Of a stretch of 64,000 nt of DNA, positions 14,837 through 23,432 are shown one piece after another (the first letter of the stretch is position 1; every line of letters begins with the position of its first letter). The position numbers were made by a program, and so were the translations under genes. Source of the DNA: Winogradskya consettensis (GTDB lineage Bacteria > Actinomycetota > Actinomycetes > Mycobacteriales > Micromonosporaceae); assembly GCF_018332715.1 (NCBI RefSeq), contig NZ_BOQP01000034.1, forward strand, positions 62,001 to 126,000, read 5' to 3'. A model generated the notes under the pieces. It was given only the letters and a program-made list of their open reading frames with translations. It was not told the origin of the DNA and ran no database searches.

Positions 14837-16438
14837 TCAGCGACCGGCGCCGAGCCAGCCCCGCAACAGTGCGGCCATCTCCTCGGGCTGGTCCTCGACC
14901 ATCTGCTCGATCTCACGCTGACGCTCCTCGAGCTCCTGGAAGCTCGCGTTCGCCTCGATGGCCGCCGACGGGATCGCCGCGTTCAGCTCGGCGAGACGCT
15001 GCGCCTCCAGGGCGGCCTGCATCTCCTCGAGGTGTTTGAGCTCGGCGGTGGTCAGCGACTTGCGCTTCTTCTGCTTCCGGCTCCAGCGCCAAGCGATGAA
15101 CATCAGCAGGAGTACGACCAGCGCCATCGCGGCGGTCCTGATCAGCGAGGTCTGCTTGGCCGTGGTGTCGGCCGCGACGGAGGCGGCCAGCGCGTCCTTG
15201 GCGGCGGTCGCGGCGCTGGTGTCGAACGCCATCGCGCTGACCGCGATCGTGTCCCCGCGGGTCGCGTCGATCCCGGCGGCGGCGCTGACCAGCTGCTGCA
15301 CGTCCGCCTGGTTGACGGCGCCGGCGGTGGTGGCGTCCAGCAGCACCGCCACGCTCAGGCGCTTGATGCTGCCCGGGGCGCTGTTGCGGGTCTCGGTGGT
15401 CTTGTCGACCGCGTTGTTGCGCACGGTGTTGCTGTTCTCGTACTGCCCGGTCCCGGCCGTGTTGGTGGTGCCGTTCGGAACCTGGATGTTGTCCGGGCCG
15501 AGCACCCCGCCCTGGCCGTTGCCGTTGCCGTTGTACGCCTCCCGGCTGATGCTCTCGGACAACGCCGCGACCGACGGGTCGGAGGTGAACTTCTCGGTGT
15601 TCGTCTCCACCGTGTCGAAGTCGAGCTCGGCGGTCGTGGTGACCACGGAGTGCCCCGGCCCGACCACGGAGTCCAGCATGGCCTGCAACGAGTTGTTGAG
15701 CCGGGTCTGGAACTGCACGGTCGCCGAGTCGGAGCCGCTGTCGCTGCCGCTGCCGCCGATTGCCGCGCCGCCACCGGTCGAGAGGATCTTGCCGTCCGCG
15801 CCGGCCACGGTCACCTGGGTCGGGTCGAGGCCTTCGACGCTCGACGCGACGAGGTGGACGATCGACTGCACCTGGTCGCCGGAGAGCGGTTCGCTCGGCG
15901 AGGTCTGCACCAGCACGGACGCCGTGGTCTTGTTCTGGTCGTCGGCGAAGACGTCTTTCTGAGGCATGACGAGGTGTACGGTCGCCGCCTCCACGCCGTC
16001 GATCGCTTTGATGGTGTTCGCCAGCTCGCCCTCGAGCGCCCGCTGGTAGTTCGTGTGCTGCATGAAGTCGCTGGTGGTGATCCCCTGCTGGTCGAGCAGC
16101 GAGTAGCCGGTGTCGGCATCCCCGGGTAGGCCCTCACCGGATAGCTGCAGCCGCAGATTATTCACCTGGTCCTGCGGGACGAGGATCGTGGAGCCACCGT
16201 TGGCCAGCTCGTACGCCGTCCCGGACTTGTCCAGCGACTCGACGATCGCACTCGCGTCCTTCGTCGACAGATTGCTGAACAGCGGGGAGTACGAGGGTTT
16301 GGAGGCCCAGGTCGCGAAGAAGTAACCGCCGATGAGCAGCGCGAGCAACGCCGCGACCGTCACGGCCTTCTGGCCAGGGGTAAAGGACTTGAAGGTGTCG
16401 CCGACTTTACGAACAGGCGCGGGGAGACGGTCAGACAT
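14837..16438 (-). CDS. fliF: FliF, flagellar MS-ring protein
   Basis: A 533-residue protein with two membrane helices (about 24-46, AVTVAALLALLIGGYFFATW; and about 430-450, TAAMALVVLLLMFIAWRW), a YscJ/FliF domain after the first helix (LSTKDASAIVESLDKSG...GSTILVPQDQVNNLRLQL...QHTNYQRALEGELANTIKAI) and a C-terminal FliG-binding tail (QREIEQMVEDQPEEMAALLRGWL). FliF builds the membrane ring that nucleates the basal body. Directly downstream of fliE (1 bp gap). Confidence 0.97.
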   Translation of the reverse strand: MSDRLPAPVRKVGDTFKSFTPGQKAVTVAALLALLIGGYFFATWASKPSYSPLFSNLSTKDASAIVESLDKSGTAYELANGGSTILVPQDQVNNLRLQLSGEGLPGDADTGYSLLDQQGITTSDFMQHTNYQRALEGELANTIKAIDGVEAATVHLVMPQKDVFADDQNKTTASVLVQTSPSEPLSGDQVQSIVHLVASSVEGLDPTQVTVAGADGKILSTGGGAAIGGSGSDSGSDSATVQFQTRLNNSLQAMLDSVVGPGHSVVTTTAELDFDTVETNTEKFTSDPSVAALSESISREAYNGNGNGQGGVLGPDNIQVPNGTTNTAGTGQYENSNTVRNNAVDKTTETRNSAPGSIKRLSVAVLLDATTAGAVNQADVQQLVSAAAGIDATRGDTIAVSAMAFDTSAATAAKDALAASVAADTTAKQTSLIRTAAMALVVLLLMFIAWRWSRKQKKRKSLTTAELKHLEEMQAALEAQRLAELNAAIPSAAIEANASFQELEERQREIEQMVEDQPEEMAALLRGWLGAGR

Positions 16439-16439
16439 T

Positions 16440-16766
16440 TTAGGCCTGCATTCTCATGATTTCCTGAAATGCTTCGACAGCTTTGTTACGGATGGCCATG
16501 GTCATCTGCAGGCCGAGCGAGGCCTCGGTGGCCGCCATCGTGTACTGCGCCGGGTCCTGCAGGGATCCGTTGGCCACCTGTACGGCGAGATCGCTCGCGT
16601 TCGCCTGGGACGCCTGCACGCTCTCCAGGCCCTTCGACAACATGCTCGCGAAGTCGCCGCCGGCCGCACCGGCTCCGGTGGTGGCCGCCGCGCCCGAGGC
16701 ACCGCTGATCGCGCTGACGCTGGAGAGACCGTTCACGGCACCGAGCGCGCTGATGGGGGACGTCAT
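16440..16766 (-). CDS. fliE: FliE, flagellar hook-basal body complex protein
   Basis: A 108-residue protein with the FliE C-terminal pattern: FASMLSKGLESVQASQANASDLAVQVANGS then YTMAATEASLGLQMTMAIRNKAVEAFQEIMRMQ. FliE links the MS ring to the rod and is exported early. Start ATG 16766, two bases after the flgC stop codon. The Ala/Gly-rich N-terminus is variable. Confidence 0.95.
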   Translation of the reverse strand: MTSPISALGAVNGLSSVSAISGASGAAATTGAGAAGGDFASMLSKGLESVQASQANASDLAVQVANGSLQDPAQYTMAATEASLGLQMTMAIRNKAVEAFQEIMRMQA

Positions 16767-16768
16767 GA

Positions 16769-17164
16769 TCAGCCCTTCCCGAGGTTGATCGCGGCCTGGT
16801 AGGACTCCTTGGCGCGGTCGACGACCGAGATGTTCGCCTGGTACGCCCGCTGCGCCATCATCAACTGAGCCATCTGGCTGCCGAGGTCGATGTCGGGGCG
16901 GCGCACGTAGCCCTCGGTGTCGGCGAGCGGGTTGTCCGGCTCGTACGCGAGCTGGCCCTCGGCACTGCCATAGGCGATCCCGCCGACCTGGGCCCCGTTG
17001 CCGTCCTGGGCCTCCTGCGCAACGACGTACCGGGCCTGGAAGGCACTCTCCGAGGTCCGGCTGACGTTGTCCATGTTGGCGATGTTGTCCGAGACGGCGT
17101 CGAGCCATTTGCGGTAGACGGTGACGCCGGATGCGGCTGTGCCGATCGCGTTGAAGGTGCTCAT
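16769..17164 (-). CDS. flgC: FlgC, flagellar proximal rod protein
   Basis: A 131-residue rod protein: FNAIGTAASGVTVYRKWLDAVSDNIAN at the N-terminus (flg_bb_rod), and the conserved DNPLADTEGYVRRPDIDLGSQMAQLMMAQRAYQANISVVDRAK at the C-terminus. Normal length for FlgC. Between flgB (6 bp) and fliE. Confidence 0.96.
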   Translation of the reverse strand: MSTFNAIGTAASGVTVYRKWLDAVSDNIANMDNVSRTSESAFQARYVVAQEAQDGNGAQVGGIAYGSAEGQLAYEPDNPLADTEGYVRRPDIDLGSQMAQLMMAQRAYQANISVVDRAKESYQAAINLGKG

Positions 17165-17170
17165 CTAGGA

Positions 17171-17518
17171 TCAGGCCCCCTTGATCGCGTCGCGGATCAA
17201 CCCGTACTTGCTGTCGAGGGCGCGGATCGTCAGCTGGTAGCGCATCGTGGTGTCGATGTGCGACAGCGTCTCCTCGTCGAGGTTGACGTTGCTGCCGTTC
17301 AGGCGCGACGGCTCCAGCGAGTTCTGCACGCTCGGCGTCACCGACGAGGGCGAGGCACCGTGCTTGACGGCGCTGCTGAGCGCCTCCTCGAACTTGACCT
17401 TACGGGCCTGGTACCCAGGGGTCTCGATGTTCGCGATGTTGTTGGAAATGGCGTTCTGCCGGGCGGACAGGCCGGCGACTGCGACGCGGAGCGAGGACGA
17501 TGCGACGTCATCGAACAC
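17171..17518 (-). CDS. flgB: FlgB, flagellar proximal rod protein
   Basis: A 115-residue rod protein starting MFDDVASSSLRVAVAGLSARQNAISNNIANIETPGYQARKVKFEEAL and ending with ETLSHIDTTMRYQLTIRALDSKYGLIRDAIKG. I placed the start at the GTG 17518, with AAGGAA 9 bases upstream; a longer open frame to 17662 would include the promoter and has no family similarity. First gene of the seven-gene basal-body/export operon. Confidence 0.95.
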   Translation of the reverse strand: MFDDVASSSLRVAVAGLSARQNAISNNIANIETPGYQARKVKFEEALSSAVKHGASPSSVTPSVQNSLEPSRLNGSNVNLDEETLSHIDTTMRYQLTIRALDSKYGLIRDAIKGA

Positions 17519-17596
17519 GGCAGTGTTCCTTCCAGTGGTGCGAGGCCGCCGTTCCTTGGCGAGCTGTACGAGCAGTCCGTTGCTCGTACTCTCAGG

Positions 17597-17622
17597 TTCG
17601 GCCTGACCGTCGATCCGCTGAG
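17597..17622 (-). promoter_or_regulatory. FliA-type promoter of the flgB operon
   Basis: Minus strand CTCA (17622-17619), 16-base spacer, GCCGAA (17602-17597): a perfect match to the Actinoplanes flagellar consensus, 78 bp upstream of the flgB GTG. Confidence 0.85.
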
Positions 17623-17629
17623 GCGCAAA

Positions 17630-17647
17630 TGGTTGCCGGACGGTTGC
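17630..17647 (-). promoter_or_regulatory. TcrA-box-like direct repeat upstream of flgB promoter
   Basis: Minus strand GCAACCG-TCCG-GCAACCA: GCA(A/C)CCG twice with a 4-base gap, one mismatch in the last base. It ends 7 bp upstream of the -35 element, the same geometry as at flbD, which argues for a real activator site. Confidence 0.7.
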
Positions 17648-17691
17648 TGTGTCCCTACCCAAGCCTGGACTATCAGTCGGCGAAGCGAAAA

Positions 17692-17720
17692 ACCCGGGAC
17701 CAGAGCAAACGGTCCCGGGT
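17692..17720 (-). terminator. Terminator of fliD-fliS-fliT-like operon
   Basis: Perfect 10-bp stem ACCCGGGACC/GGTCCCGGGT with a 9-base loop, followed on the minus strand by a run of five T. It begins 16 bp after the stop codon of the last gene. Confidence 0.88.
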
Positions 17721-17735
17721 GTCGTCTTTCGTCTG

Positions 17736-18086
17736 TTACATGGCGCAATCGAGGAAGACGGGGCGTTTGGTGGCCTCGCCGGTCTCGATCCTGCTGGTCA
17801 TCACCTGCTGGACCCGCGTGCTCGTGAGCCGTCGCGCGATCTCCTCGGCGGCCGCGAGCTGACGGGTGAGGATCTCGTCGGCCCGCGGCCTGAGCTCCAG
17901 TGGCAGTGCGCCGAGCTCGGTCGGCGGTTGCCACAGGTTCGACTCGGGCAGCTCGGCGAGGCGTCGCTCGTCGGCCAGCATGGTCTCGATCGTGACGACG
18001 TCCAGCTCGAGCTCGTCGAGCGCGGCGGTCCAGGCGCTTCGCCACTCTGTGGTCACGCTGTTTCCCGCCTCGCTCTGGGTGCTCAT
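17736..18086 (-). CDS. FliT-like small protein following fliS
   Basis: A 116-residue, mostly helical, acidic protein (ELELDVVTIETMLADERRLAELPE...LRPRADEILTRQLAAAEEIARRL). Position directly after fliS, which it follows by 8 bp, and helical character suggest a FliT-type export chaperone or FliS partner, but I see no diagnostic FliT motif. ATG 18086 chosen; an in-frame extension upstream overlaps fliS and lacks a ribosome site. Conserved position in actinomycete flagellar loci would be expected but cannot be checked here. Confidence 0.6.
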   Translation of the reverse strand: MSTQSEAGNSVTTEWRSAWTAALDELELDVVTIETMLADERRLAELPESNLWQPPTELGALPLELRPRADEILTRQLAAAEEIARRLTSTRVQQVMTSRIETGEATKRPVFLDCAM

Positions 18087-18094
18087 CGGTGTGA

Positions 18095-18475
18095 TCAGGC
18101 CGGATTGGCCGCTGCCAGCAGGGCTGCTTCGCGCCAGGCGTCGCGCAGCGGTTCGATCATGCCCCGGCAGGTGGCCACCCGGTCGGCGTCCCGGGCGATG
18201 TTCGCCCCGATCAGCTCGGTGAGCAGGTAGCCGTAGAGGTTGGCCAGCCCAGGTGCGCCGGCCCACGCGTCGACGTCGAGCGTCGTGCGCAGCTCCAGGA
18301 TGATCTCCTGGGCGTGGTTCAGCTTGTCGTTCGCGACTTCCCGTTCGCCGTTGCGCAGCGACTCCTCGCCTTGCACCAGGTCCATCACGAGGCGGTCGTA
18401 GAGCATGATCAGTAGCTTCGCCGGCGAGGCCGTGTTGATGGAGTCCTGCAGGTAACGGTTCAGCGGTGAGGTCAT
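18095..18475 (-). CDS. fliS: FliS, flagellin export chaperone
   Basis: A 126-residue protein with the FliS signature YLQDSINTASPAKLLIMLYDRLVMDL and NDKLNHAQEIILELRTTLDVDAWAGAPGLANLYGYLLTELI. FliS binds the C-terminus of flagellin and prevents premature polymerisation. Start ATG 18475; open frame further upstream has no similarity. Second gene of the fliD operon. Confidence 0.95.
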   Translation of the reverse strand: MTSPLNRYLQDSINTASPAKLLIMLYDRLVMDLVQGEESLRNGEREVANDKLNHAQEIILELRTTLDVDAWAGAPGLANLYGYLLTELIGANIARDADRVATCRGMIEPLRDAWREAALLAAANPA

Positions 18476-18543
18476 CGGTTCCCTTTGCTCAGGAATGGGC
18501 GGATTCCATGGGCGATCAGGTGCTACGTGGTGCACAAAACTCG

Positions 18544-19860
18544 TCAGCCGAGGCTGGCGATCTGGCCGGAGAGCCAGGTGGACTGTGATTTGAGCGTTCC
18601 GAGTGAGGTCTCGAGGGCGGTGTACTGCTTCTGCAGTGCCACCTTCTTCGCGGCCAGCCGTACGTCCCAGTCGGAGATCTGGAGGTTCATCGAGTCGATG
18701 GCGTTCTTGCGGCCGGTGATGGCCGAGGTGACGTTCGTGATCTGGGTGTTGGCGACGGCCCGGAAGCTGTCACCGAGCGCGATGCCGGCGGTCTTGATCG
18801 CGGTGGGGTCCGCGTTGTACGAGGCGGTGAACTTCGCGGCGTCGAAAGTCAGCTGCCCGCTGCGGTCGAGCTGGATGCCGAACTTGCTGAGGCTGCCGAA
18901 GTTGACCTTGTCGCCGTTCTCGTCCTTGTAGTTGAGGCCCTGGCTGACCGTGCTCAGGATGTTCTGGCTCATCTGGCGCACCATGAAATCACCGGTCAGC
19001 GGCGAGCCCTGATTGGTGTCCGGGTCGTACTTGGTCTGGCCGGTGACCTCGGTCAGGGCGGCGTTCGCGGCGTCGACGAGGGCCTGGAACTTCGCGGCCA
19101 TGCCGGAGACGTCGGACTCGGTGTTGAGGGTGACACCGGTTTCCTTCTTGCTGACCGTCACCGTCACGCCGGCCATCAGGCCGGTGAACGTGTTGGTGCC
19201 GCTGGTGACGGTGTAGCCACCCTCTTCCTCGGTGCCGCCGACCTGCAGCTGGGCGTCCGTCGCGGCGCTGGTGGCGACGGCGACGTCGTCGAGGCCGGTG
19301 ATCGTGAAGGCGTTCGCGGTCCCGGGCTTCGAGCTGGTCATCTGCAGGATGTTCTGGGCGCCGCCGGTGGTGACGACGGAGGCCTTCACGCCGATGCCGG
19401 CCTTGTTGAGCGCGTCCGAGATGCCCTGCGCCGACTTGTCGGTGAGGTTGATCGTGACCGGGTCGCCGGTGCCGACCTGCACGGTGAACGAGTCCGCGGA
19501 GGTGACGTCGCCGGTGGGGGCCACGCGGGCGGTGCTGGACTGACCCTTGGCGAGTGACACCACGTCGAACGTGAGGCTGCCGGTGGTGGTGTTCGTGCCG
19601 CCGATCGCGGTGGCCGTCACCGAGCTGGAGGTCGAGGTGGGCTTGATCGCGCGCCAGGTCGACAGGGCGCCGACGTCGGCGGCGGCGTTCTTCAGCGCCA
19701 CGAGCTTCGAGTTGACCGACTGGTACGAGGAGACAACGGTCGACGCCGTGTCGACCTTGGCCTTGAGCCGGGTCTGGGGGGCAGCCTCCACCTGCAGGAG
19801 GCTGGTGATCATCGAGGAGGTGCTGAGACCACTGACGAGTCCGTCAACCGAGCTGGTCAT
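18544..19860 (-). CDS. fliD: FliD, flagellar filament cap protein (HAP2)
   Basis: A 438-residue cap protein. The N-terminal D0/D1 region is recognisable (SSVDGLVSGLSTSSMITSLLQVEAAPQTRLKAKV...SYQSVNSKLVALKNAA), as is the C-terminal helix (DSMNLQISDWDVRLAAKKVALQKQYTALETSLGTLKSQSTWLSGQIASL). FliD pentamers sit at the filament tip and help insert flagellin. Start ATG 19860 with GGAAGGA upstream. It follows fliC after a strong terminator; I do not see a convincing separate FliA promoter in the 130-bp gap, so partial read-through or another promoter type is likely. Confidence 0.95.
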   Translation of the reverse strand: MTSSVDGLVSGLSTSSMITSLLQVEAAPQTRLKAKVDTASTVVSSYQSVNSKLVALKNAAADVGALSTWRAIKPTSTSSSVTATAIGGTNTTTGSLTFDVVSLAKGQSSTARVAPTGDVTSADSFTVQVGTGDPVTINLTDKSAQGISDALNKAGIGVKASVVTTGGAQNILQMTSSKPGTANAFTITGLDDVAVATSAATDAQLQVGGTEEEGGYTVTSGTNTFTGLMAGVTVTVSKKETGVTLNTESDVSGMAAKFQALVDAANAALTEVTGQTKYDPDTNQGSPLTGDFMVRQMSQNILSTVSQGLNYKDENGDKVNFGSLSKFGIQLDRSGQLTFDAAKFTASYNADPTAIKTAGIALGDSFRAVANTQITNVTSAITGRKNAIDSMNLQISDWDVRLAAKKVALQKQYTALETSLGTLKSQSTWLSGQIASLG

Positions 19861-19903
19861 CGCGCGCCCTTCCTTCCTTGCCGGGGGATCCACAAAAAGT
19901 GAA

Positions 19904-19940
19904 TCGGGGGTAGCCGGCGCCGTCTGCCAGCTACCCCCGA
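19904..19940 (-). terminator. Terminator of fliC
   Basis: Perfect 11-bp stem TCGGGGGTAGC/GCTACCCCCGA, 15-base loop, followed on the minus strand by TTCACTTTTTG. It is about 50 bp after the fliC stop codon. Confidence 0.88.
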
Positions 19941-19990
19941 CTATTCGGTTGTCAGCGATATTCGGTTAGTGCCAGTTGGTAGCGGTTCGG

Positions 19991-21199
19991 TTAGCGCAGG
20001 AGCGACAGAACGTTCTGCGAGGCCTGGTTGGCCTGCGACAGCATCGAGGTGCCGGCCTGGGTCAGGATCTGGTTCCGGGTGAACTGGACCATCTCCTGAG
20101 CCATGTCGGTGTCACGGATACGCGACTCCGACGCGGACAGGTTCTCGACCGAGACGTTCAGGTTGTTGATCGTGTGCTCGAACCGGTTCTGGTACGCACC
20201 GAGGGTCGCCCGGGTGTCCGAAACCGAGGTGATCGCCTTGTCGAGCGCCTCGATCGCCTTGTCCGCGCCGCCCTCAGCGGTCAGGTCCAGGGCGTTGGTG
20301 CCCAGGGCCGACGAGCTGACGGCACCGATGGAGATGCTCAGGGTCTCACCGCTGTTGGCGCCGACCTGGAACTGGCCGCTGTTGGCCTTCGGGTCGGCGG
20401 TGCTGGTGGTGCCCGTGACACCGACCGCGCTCAGGTCGCCGCTGATCTCGAAGCCCTTCGAGCCGCTGAGGCTGAACGAGGCACCGGTGGCGTCGGCGGC
20501 GACCGAAGCGCTCACCTTGACCTCGTTGCCCGTGAAGCCCTGGCCGGCTGCGGGACCACCCGCGGTCTGGTCGGTCAGCGCCGCCTTGATCGCCGTGTTC
20601 ATGGCATCCGCGACGTCCTTGGCGGTGGCGGTCGCCGGGATGGCGGCCGTCGTGACGACGATCGGGTTGGCCGACAGGTCCTTGTCGCCGATCTTCGTGA
20701 TGTTGAACGTCTGGGCGCCGGTCGGCAGCGTCGTGACCTTGCTGCTGCCGTCGATCTTGTTGCCGTTGCCGAAGGAGCCGTCGAGCAGCTTCGACTTGCC
20801 GAAGGAGGTGGTGTTGCTGATCCGGTCGAGCTCCTCGTTGAGCTGACTGAACTCCTTCTGCGCCGCACCCTTGGCCTCGGCGTCGTTGGAGCCACCGTTG
20901 GCGGCCTGCACGGAGAGGTCACGCATACGCTGGAGGATCGAGGTGGTCTCGTTGAGCGCACCTTCAGCGGTCTGCGCGACACTGATGCCGTCCTGGGCGT
21001 TACGGACGGCCTGCTTGAGACCGCCCACCTGGGAACGGAGACCCTCGGAGATCGAGAGGCCGGCCGCGTCGTCCGCCGCGCGGTTGATGCGGAAACCACT
21101 GGACAACTTCTCCAGCGACTTCGACATCTGCCCGTCGGTGACCGACAGGTTCCGGTAGGCGTTCTGGGCGGCGATGTTCTGGTTGATGCGAAGACCCAT
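19991..21199 (-). CDS. fliC: Flagellin
   Basis: A 402-residue flagellin: conserved N-terminus ([47 protein letters not shown] pattern, quoted in parts; [15 protein letters not shown]) and conserved C-terminus ([48 protein letters not shown] pattern, ending LSLLR). The middle is a variable Ala/Gly/Thr-rich domain. It builds the spore flagellar filament. ATG 21199 follows AAGGAGGA by 7 bases. It is a single-gene unit with its own FliA promoter and terminator; translation is probably controlled by CsrA/FliW (see leader sites). Confidence 0.97.
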   Translation of the reverse strand: MGLRINQNIAAQNAYRNLSVTDGQMSKSLEKLSSGFRINRAADDAAGLSISEGLRSQVGGLKQAVRNAQDGISVAQTAEGALNETTSILQRMRDLSVQAANGGSNDAEAKGAAQKEFSQLNEELDRISNTTSFGKSKLLDGSFGNGNKIDGSSKVTTLPTGAQTFNITKIGDKDLSANPIVVTTAAIPATATAKDVADAMNTAIKAALTDQTAGGPAAGQGFTGNEVKVSASVAADATGASFSLSGSKGFEISGDLSAVGVTGTTSTADPKANSGQFQVGANSGETLSISIGAVSSSALGTNALDLTAEGGADKAIEALDKAITSVSDTRATLGAYQNRFEHTINNLNVSVENLSASESRIRDTDMAQEMVQFTRNQILTQAGTSMLSQANQASQNVLSLLR

Positions 21200-21208
21200 G
21201 GTGTTTCC

Positions 21209-21239
21209 TCCTTGAGTGGGGTCGTACCGGCTCATCCGT
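21209..21239 (-). promoter_or_regulatory. Possible CsrA sites in the fliC leader
   Basis: In the fliC mRNA leader there are two ANGGA core motifs, ACGGA (21239-21235) and AAGGA (21213-21209), the second forming the Shine-Dalgarno. Two such motifs about 25 nt apart are typical of CsrA-repressed flagellin leaders such as Bacillus hag. Motifs are short, so this is suggestive only. Confidence 0.35.
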
Positions 21240-21264
21240 AAGCCGTTGGCGTAACGCCAGTCAG

Positions 21265-21290
21265 ATCGGCGGTCGCCCGCCGGTCATGAG
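21265..21290 (-). promoter_or_regulatory. FliA-type promoter of fliC
   Basis: Minus strand CTCA (21290-21287), 16-base spacer, GCCGAT (21270-21265), 65 bp upstream of the fliC ATG. One mismatch to GCCGAA. No GCAACCG direct repeat is found upstream, so fliC appears to depend on FliA alone. Confidence 0.75.
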
Positions 21291-21360
21291 CAGTCTCCGA
21301 AATTTCTTCGGGCTTTTCGGGCAAATGCCAGATCCGGCCGTCGCTACCTGCCGGAAACCC

Positions 21361-21386
21361 CTCAGAGACCGATTCGCTGTGCCGAC
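21361..21386 (+). promoter_or_regulatory. FliA-type promoter of flgN-flgK-flgL-fliW-csrA
   Basis: CTCA (21361-21364), 16-base spacer, GCCGAC (21381-21386), 65 bp before the flgN start. It diverges from the fliC promoter with the two -35 elements 70 bp apart. Confidence 0.72.
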
Positions 21387-21451
21387 TTGTCCGGATGAGC
21401 AGGGAACACGCCGTGAATTGGCCTTCCCGTTAAGGAAGACGGAGGACCGGG

Positions 21452-21937
21452 GTGAGCCTGACCGACCTGTCCAGCGTCCTGTGGCGAGCCAGGGAACTGC
21501 TGGAACTGCTGCTGTTCAAGCTCGAGGAGGAGCAGTTGCTGCTCGCCTCGAACCGGTCCCGGTGGCTCGCGCACGCGACCCGCGAGGTCGAGGTCGTGCT
21601 GGATCAGATCCGTCAGACCGAGGTCGCGCGGGCGGCGTACGCACAGGCTGTCGCTCTTGAACTGGGTCTGCAGGCGGAGGCCTCGCTCGGCCAGCTCGCC
21701 GATGCCGCCCCGGCGCCCTGGTCCGACCTGCTCCACCAGCACCGTAAAGCGTTCCTGACACTGACAAGTGAGATCAGCACCATGGCCGACGCCAACCGTG
21801 ACCTGCTCACCGCCGGCCAGCGCGCGGCAAGGGAAACCATGCTCGCGTTCGCCGGAACCGTGGAAACGTATTCATCTCAGGGCAAGACCGTCAGCGGCGG
21901 GGTCCGCCGCCCGAGCCTGGTGGACGAGGCAATCTGA
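21452..21937 (+). CDS. flgN: FlgN-like export chaperone for hook-filament junction proteins
   Basis: A 161-residue helical protein (LSSVLWRARELLELLLFKLEEEQLLLASNRSRWLAHATREVEVVLDQI), matching the FlgN pattern in which an N-terminal helix pair Lx3Lx6Lx3EE is followed by a long helix. FlgN escorts FlgK and FlgL to the export gate. GTG start at 21452 is preceded by GGAGG. Its TGA overlaps the flgK ATG (TGATG). Confidence 0.85.
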   Translation: MSLTDLSSVLWRARELLELLLFKLEEEQLLLASNRSRWLAHATREVEVVLDQIRQTEVARAAYAQAVALELGLQAEASLGQLADAAPAPWSDLLHQHRKAFLTLTSEISTMADANRDLLTAGQRAARETMLAFAGTVETYSSQGKTVSGGVRRPSLVDEAI

Positions 21938-23421
21938 TGGGTAGCAGCTTCGGCAGTATCAACACCGCGCTGACCTCGCTCTACGCGCAGCGACGCGGCC
22001 TGGACGTCACCGGGCAGAACATCGCGAACGCGAACACCGAGGGATACACCCGGCAGCGCGTGGACATGCAGGCGTCGGTCGGCTCGGTGGTGCCCGTCCG
22101 ATGGGCCACCACCGACGGGCTCGGCACCGGCGTCGAGATCAACGACGTGCAGCGGCTGCGCGACCAGTACCTGGAGAACCGCGGGCGCACCGAGCACGGC
22201 AACAATTCGTACCTGACCAACCAGGCCGCGGCGTACAACTCGCTGGAAGATGTCTTCGCCGAGCCGGGGGACACCGCGCTGCAGGCCCAGATCCATGACA
22301 TGTGGGCGGCGTGGGGTGACGTCGGTGACGAGCCGAACAGCACCGCCGCGCGCTCCGCGCTGGTGCAGCAGAGCAAGGTCGTGTCGGACAACATCAACAG
22401 CGCGTACGGCGCGATGGATGCGCAGTGGTCGGCGAACTCCAGCCAGCTGACCAAGTACGCCACCGAGGTCAACACCACCGCCGGCACGATCGCGCAGCTC
22501 AACGACTCGATCGTCAAGGCGAAGGCCACCGGCGTGGTGGTGAACGAGCTCGAGGATCGCCGTGACTCCGCGGTCCTGCACCTGTCCGAGCTCACCGGCG
22601 CGACCGCGCAGCTGCGCAAGAACGGCTCGATGGACGTCTTCGTCGGCAACTCGCTGCTGGTCAACTACAACACCACGCGGCAGATGTCGGCCACCGGGGG
22701 CGTCGCCACGATGGACGCGCAGCGCGACTACAACGACGGACTGCTCCCGCCGGGCAGCAAGCCGGCCGGTCTCACGTGGACCGACAACGGCGACACGGTG
22801 CAGGCCGGCGGCACGATGGGCTCGATGGTCGACACGATGACCTCGATCCTGCCGGACATGGCGGCGAAGCTCGACAAGGTAGCCAAGTCCATGGTGGACA
22901 TTGTGAACACCGCGACGAATGCGGCGTACAAATCGGATGGCACCGCCGGCGGGGACTTCTTCGTCGGTGATTTCACCACCGGCCGTTACGCCCGCAACAT
23001 GCGCGTCGGGATCACCAACCCGTCGGACATCGCGGTCTCCGGCAAGAACGAGACGAATGCCGACGGTACGCCGAAGCTCGACCCGGTGTCGGGTCTTCCG
23101 GTCGGCACCAACGACGGTTCGGTCGCCAATACCCTCGCGTCGACGGCGAAGCTCCCCACCAGCCCGGATGTCTCGTATCAGAGCATGATCGCGGACCTCG
23201 GCGTCAACGCGCAGACCGCGACGCGGCGCAGCGAGATCCAGGCGAACGTCACCGACCAGGTGGACGCGGCCCGCGAGGCCGAGTCCGGCGTCAACCTCGA
23301 CGAGGAGATGACGAACCTGCTCACGTACCAGCGCGGTTACGAGGCCGCGTCGCGCGTCCTCACCACGATCGACTCGATGCTCGACCAGCTCATCAACCGC
23401 ACCGGCCTGGTCGGAAGGTAA
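21937..23421 (+). CDS. flgK: FlgK, hook-associated protein 1
   Basis: A 494-residue protein starting SSFGSINTALTSLYAQRRGLDVTGQNIANANTEGYTRQ and ending in GVNLDEEMTNLLTYQRGYEAASRVLTTIDSMLDQLINRTG, both diagnostic of FlgK. The middle part includes a coiled region (TNQAAAYNSLEDVFAEPGD). FlgK and FlgL form the junction between hook and filament. Encoded between its chaperone flgN and flgL. Confidence 0.97.
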   Translation: MGSSFGSINTALTSLYAQRRGLDVTGQNIANANTEGYTRQRVDMQASVGSVVPVRWATTDGLGTGVEINDVQRLRDQYLENRGRTEHGNNSYLTNQAAAYNSLEDVFAEPGDTALQAQIHDMWAAWGDVGDEPNSTAARSALVQQSKVVSDNINSAYGAMDAQWSANSSQLTKYATEVNTTAGTIAQLNDSIVKAKATGVVVNELEDRRDSAVLHLSELTGATAQLRKNGSMDVFVGNSLLVNYNTTRQMSATGGVATMDAQRDYNDGLLPPGSKPAGLTWTDNGDTVQAGGTMGSMVDTMTSILPDMAAKLDKVAKSMVDIVNTATNAAYKSDGTAGGDFFVGDFTTGRYARNMRVGITNPSDIAVSGKNETNADGTPKLDPVSGLPVGTNDGSVANTLASTAKLPTSPDVSYQSMIADLGVNAQTATRRSEIQANVTDQVDAAREAESGVNLDEEMTNLLTYQRGYEAASRVLTTIDSMLDQLINRTGLVGR

Positions 23422-23432
23422 GGGGATAAGTC

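Noticed and set aside
13238-16129. Plus-strand open frame of 963 codons opposite fliF, fliG and fliH
   Set aside because: The minus strand carries recognisable FliF, FliG and FliH; the antisense frame is a high-GC shadow without family similarity.
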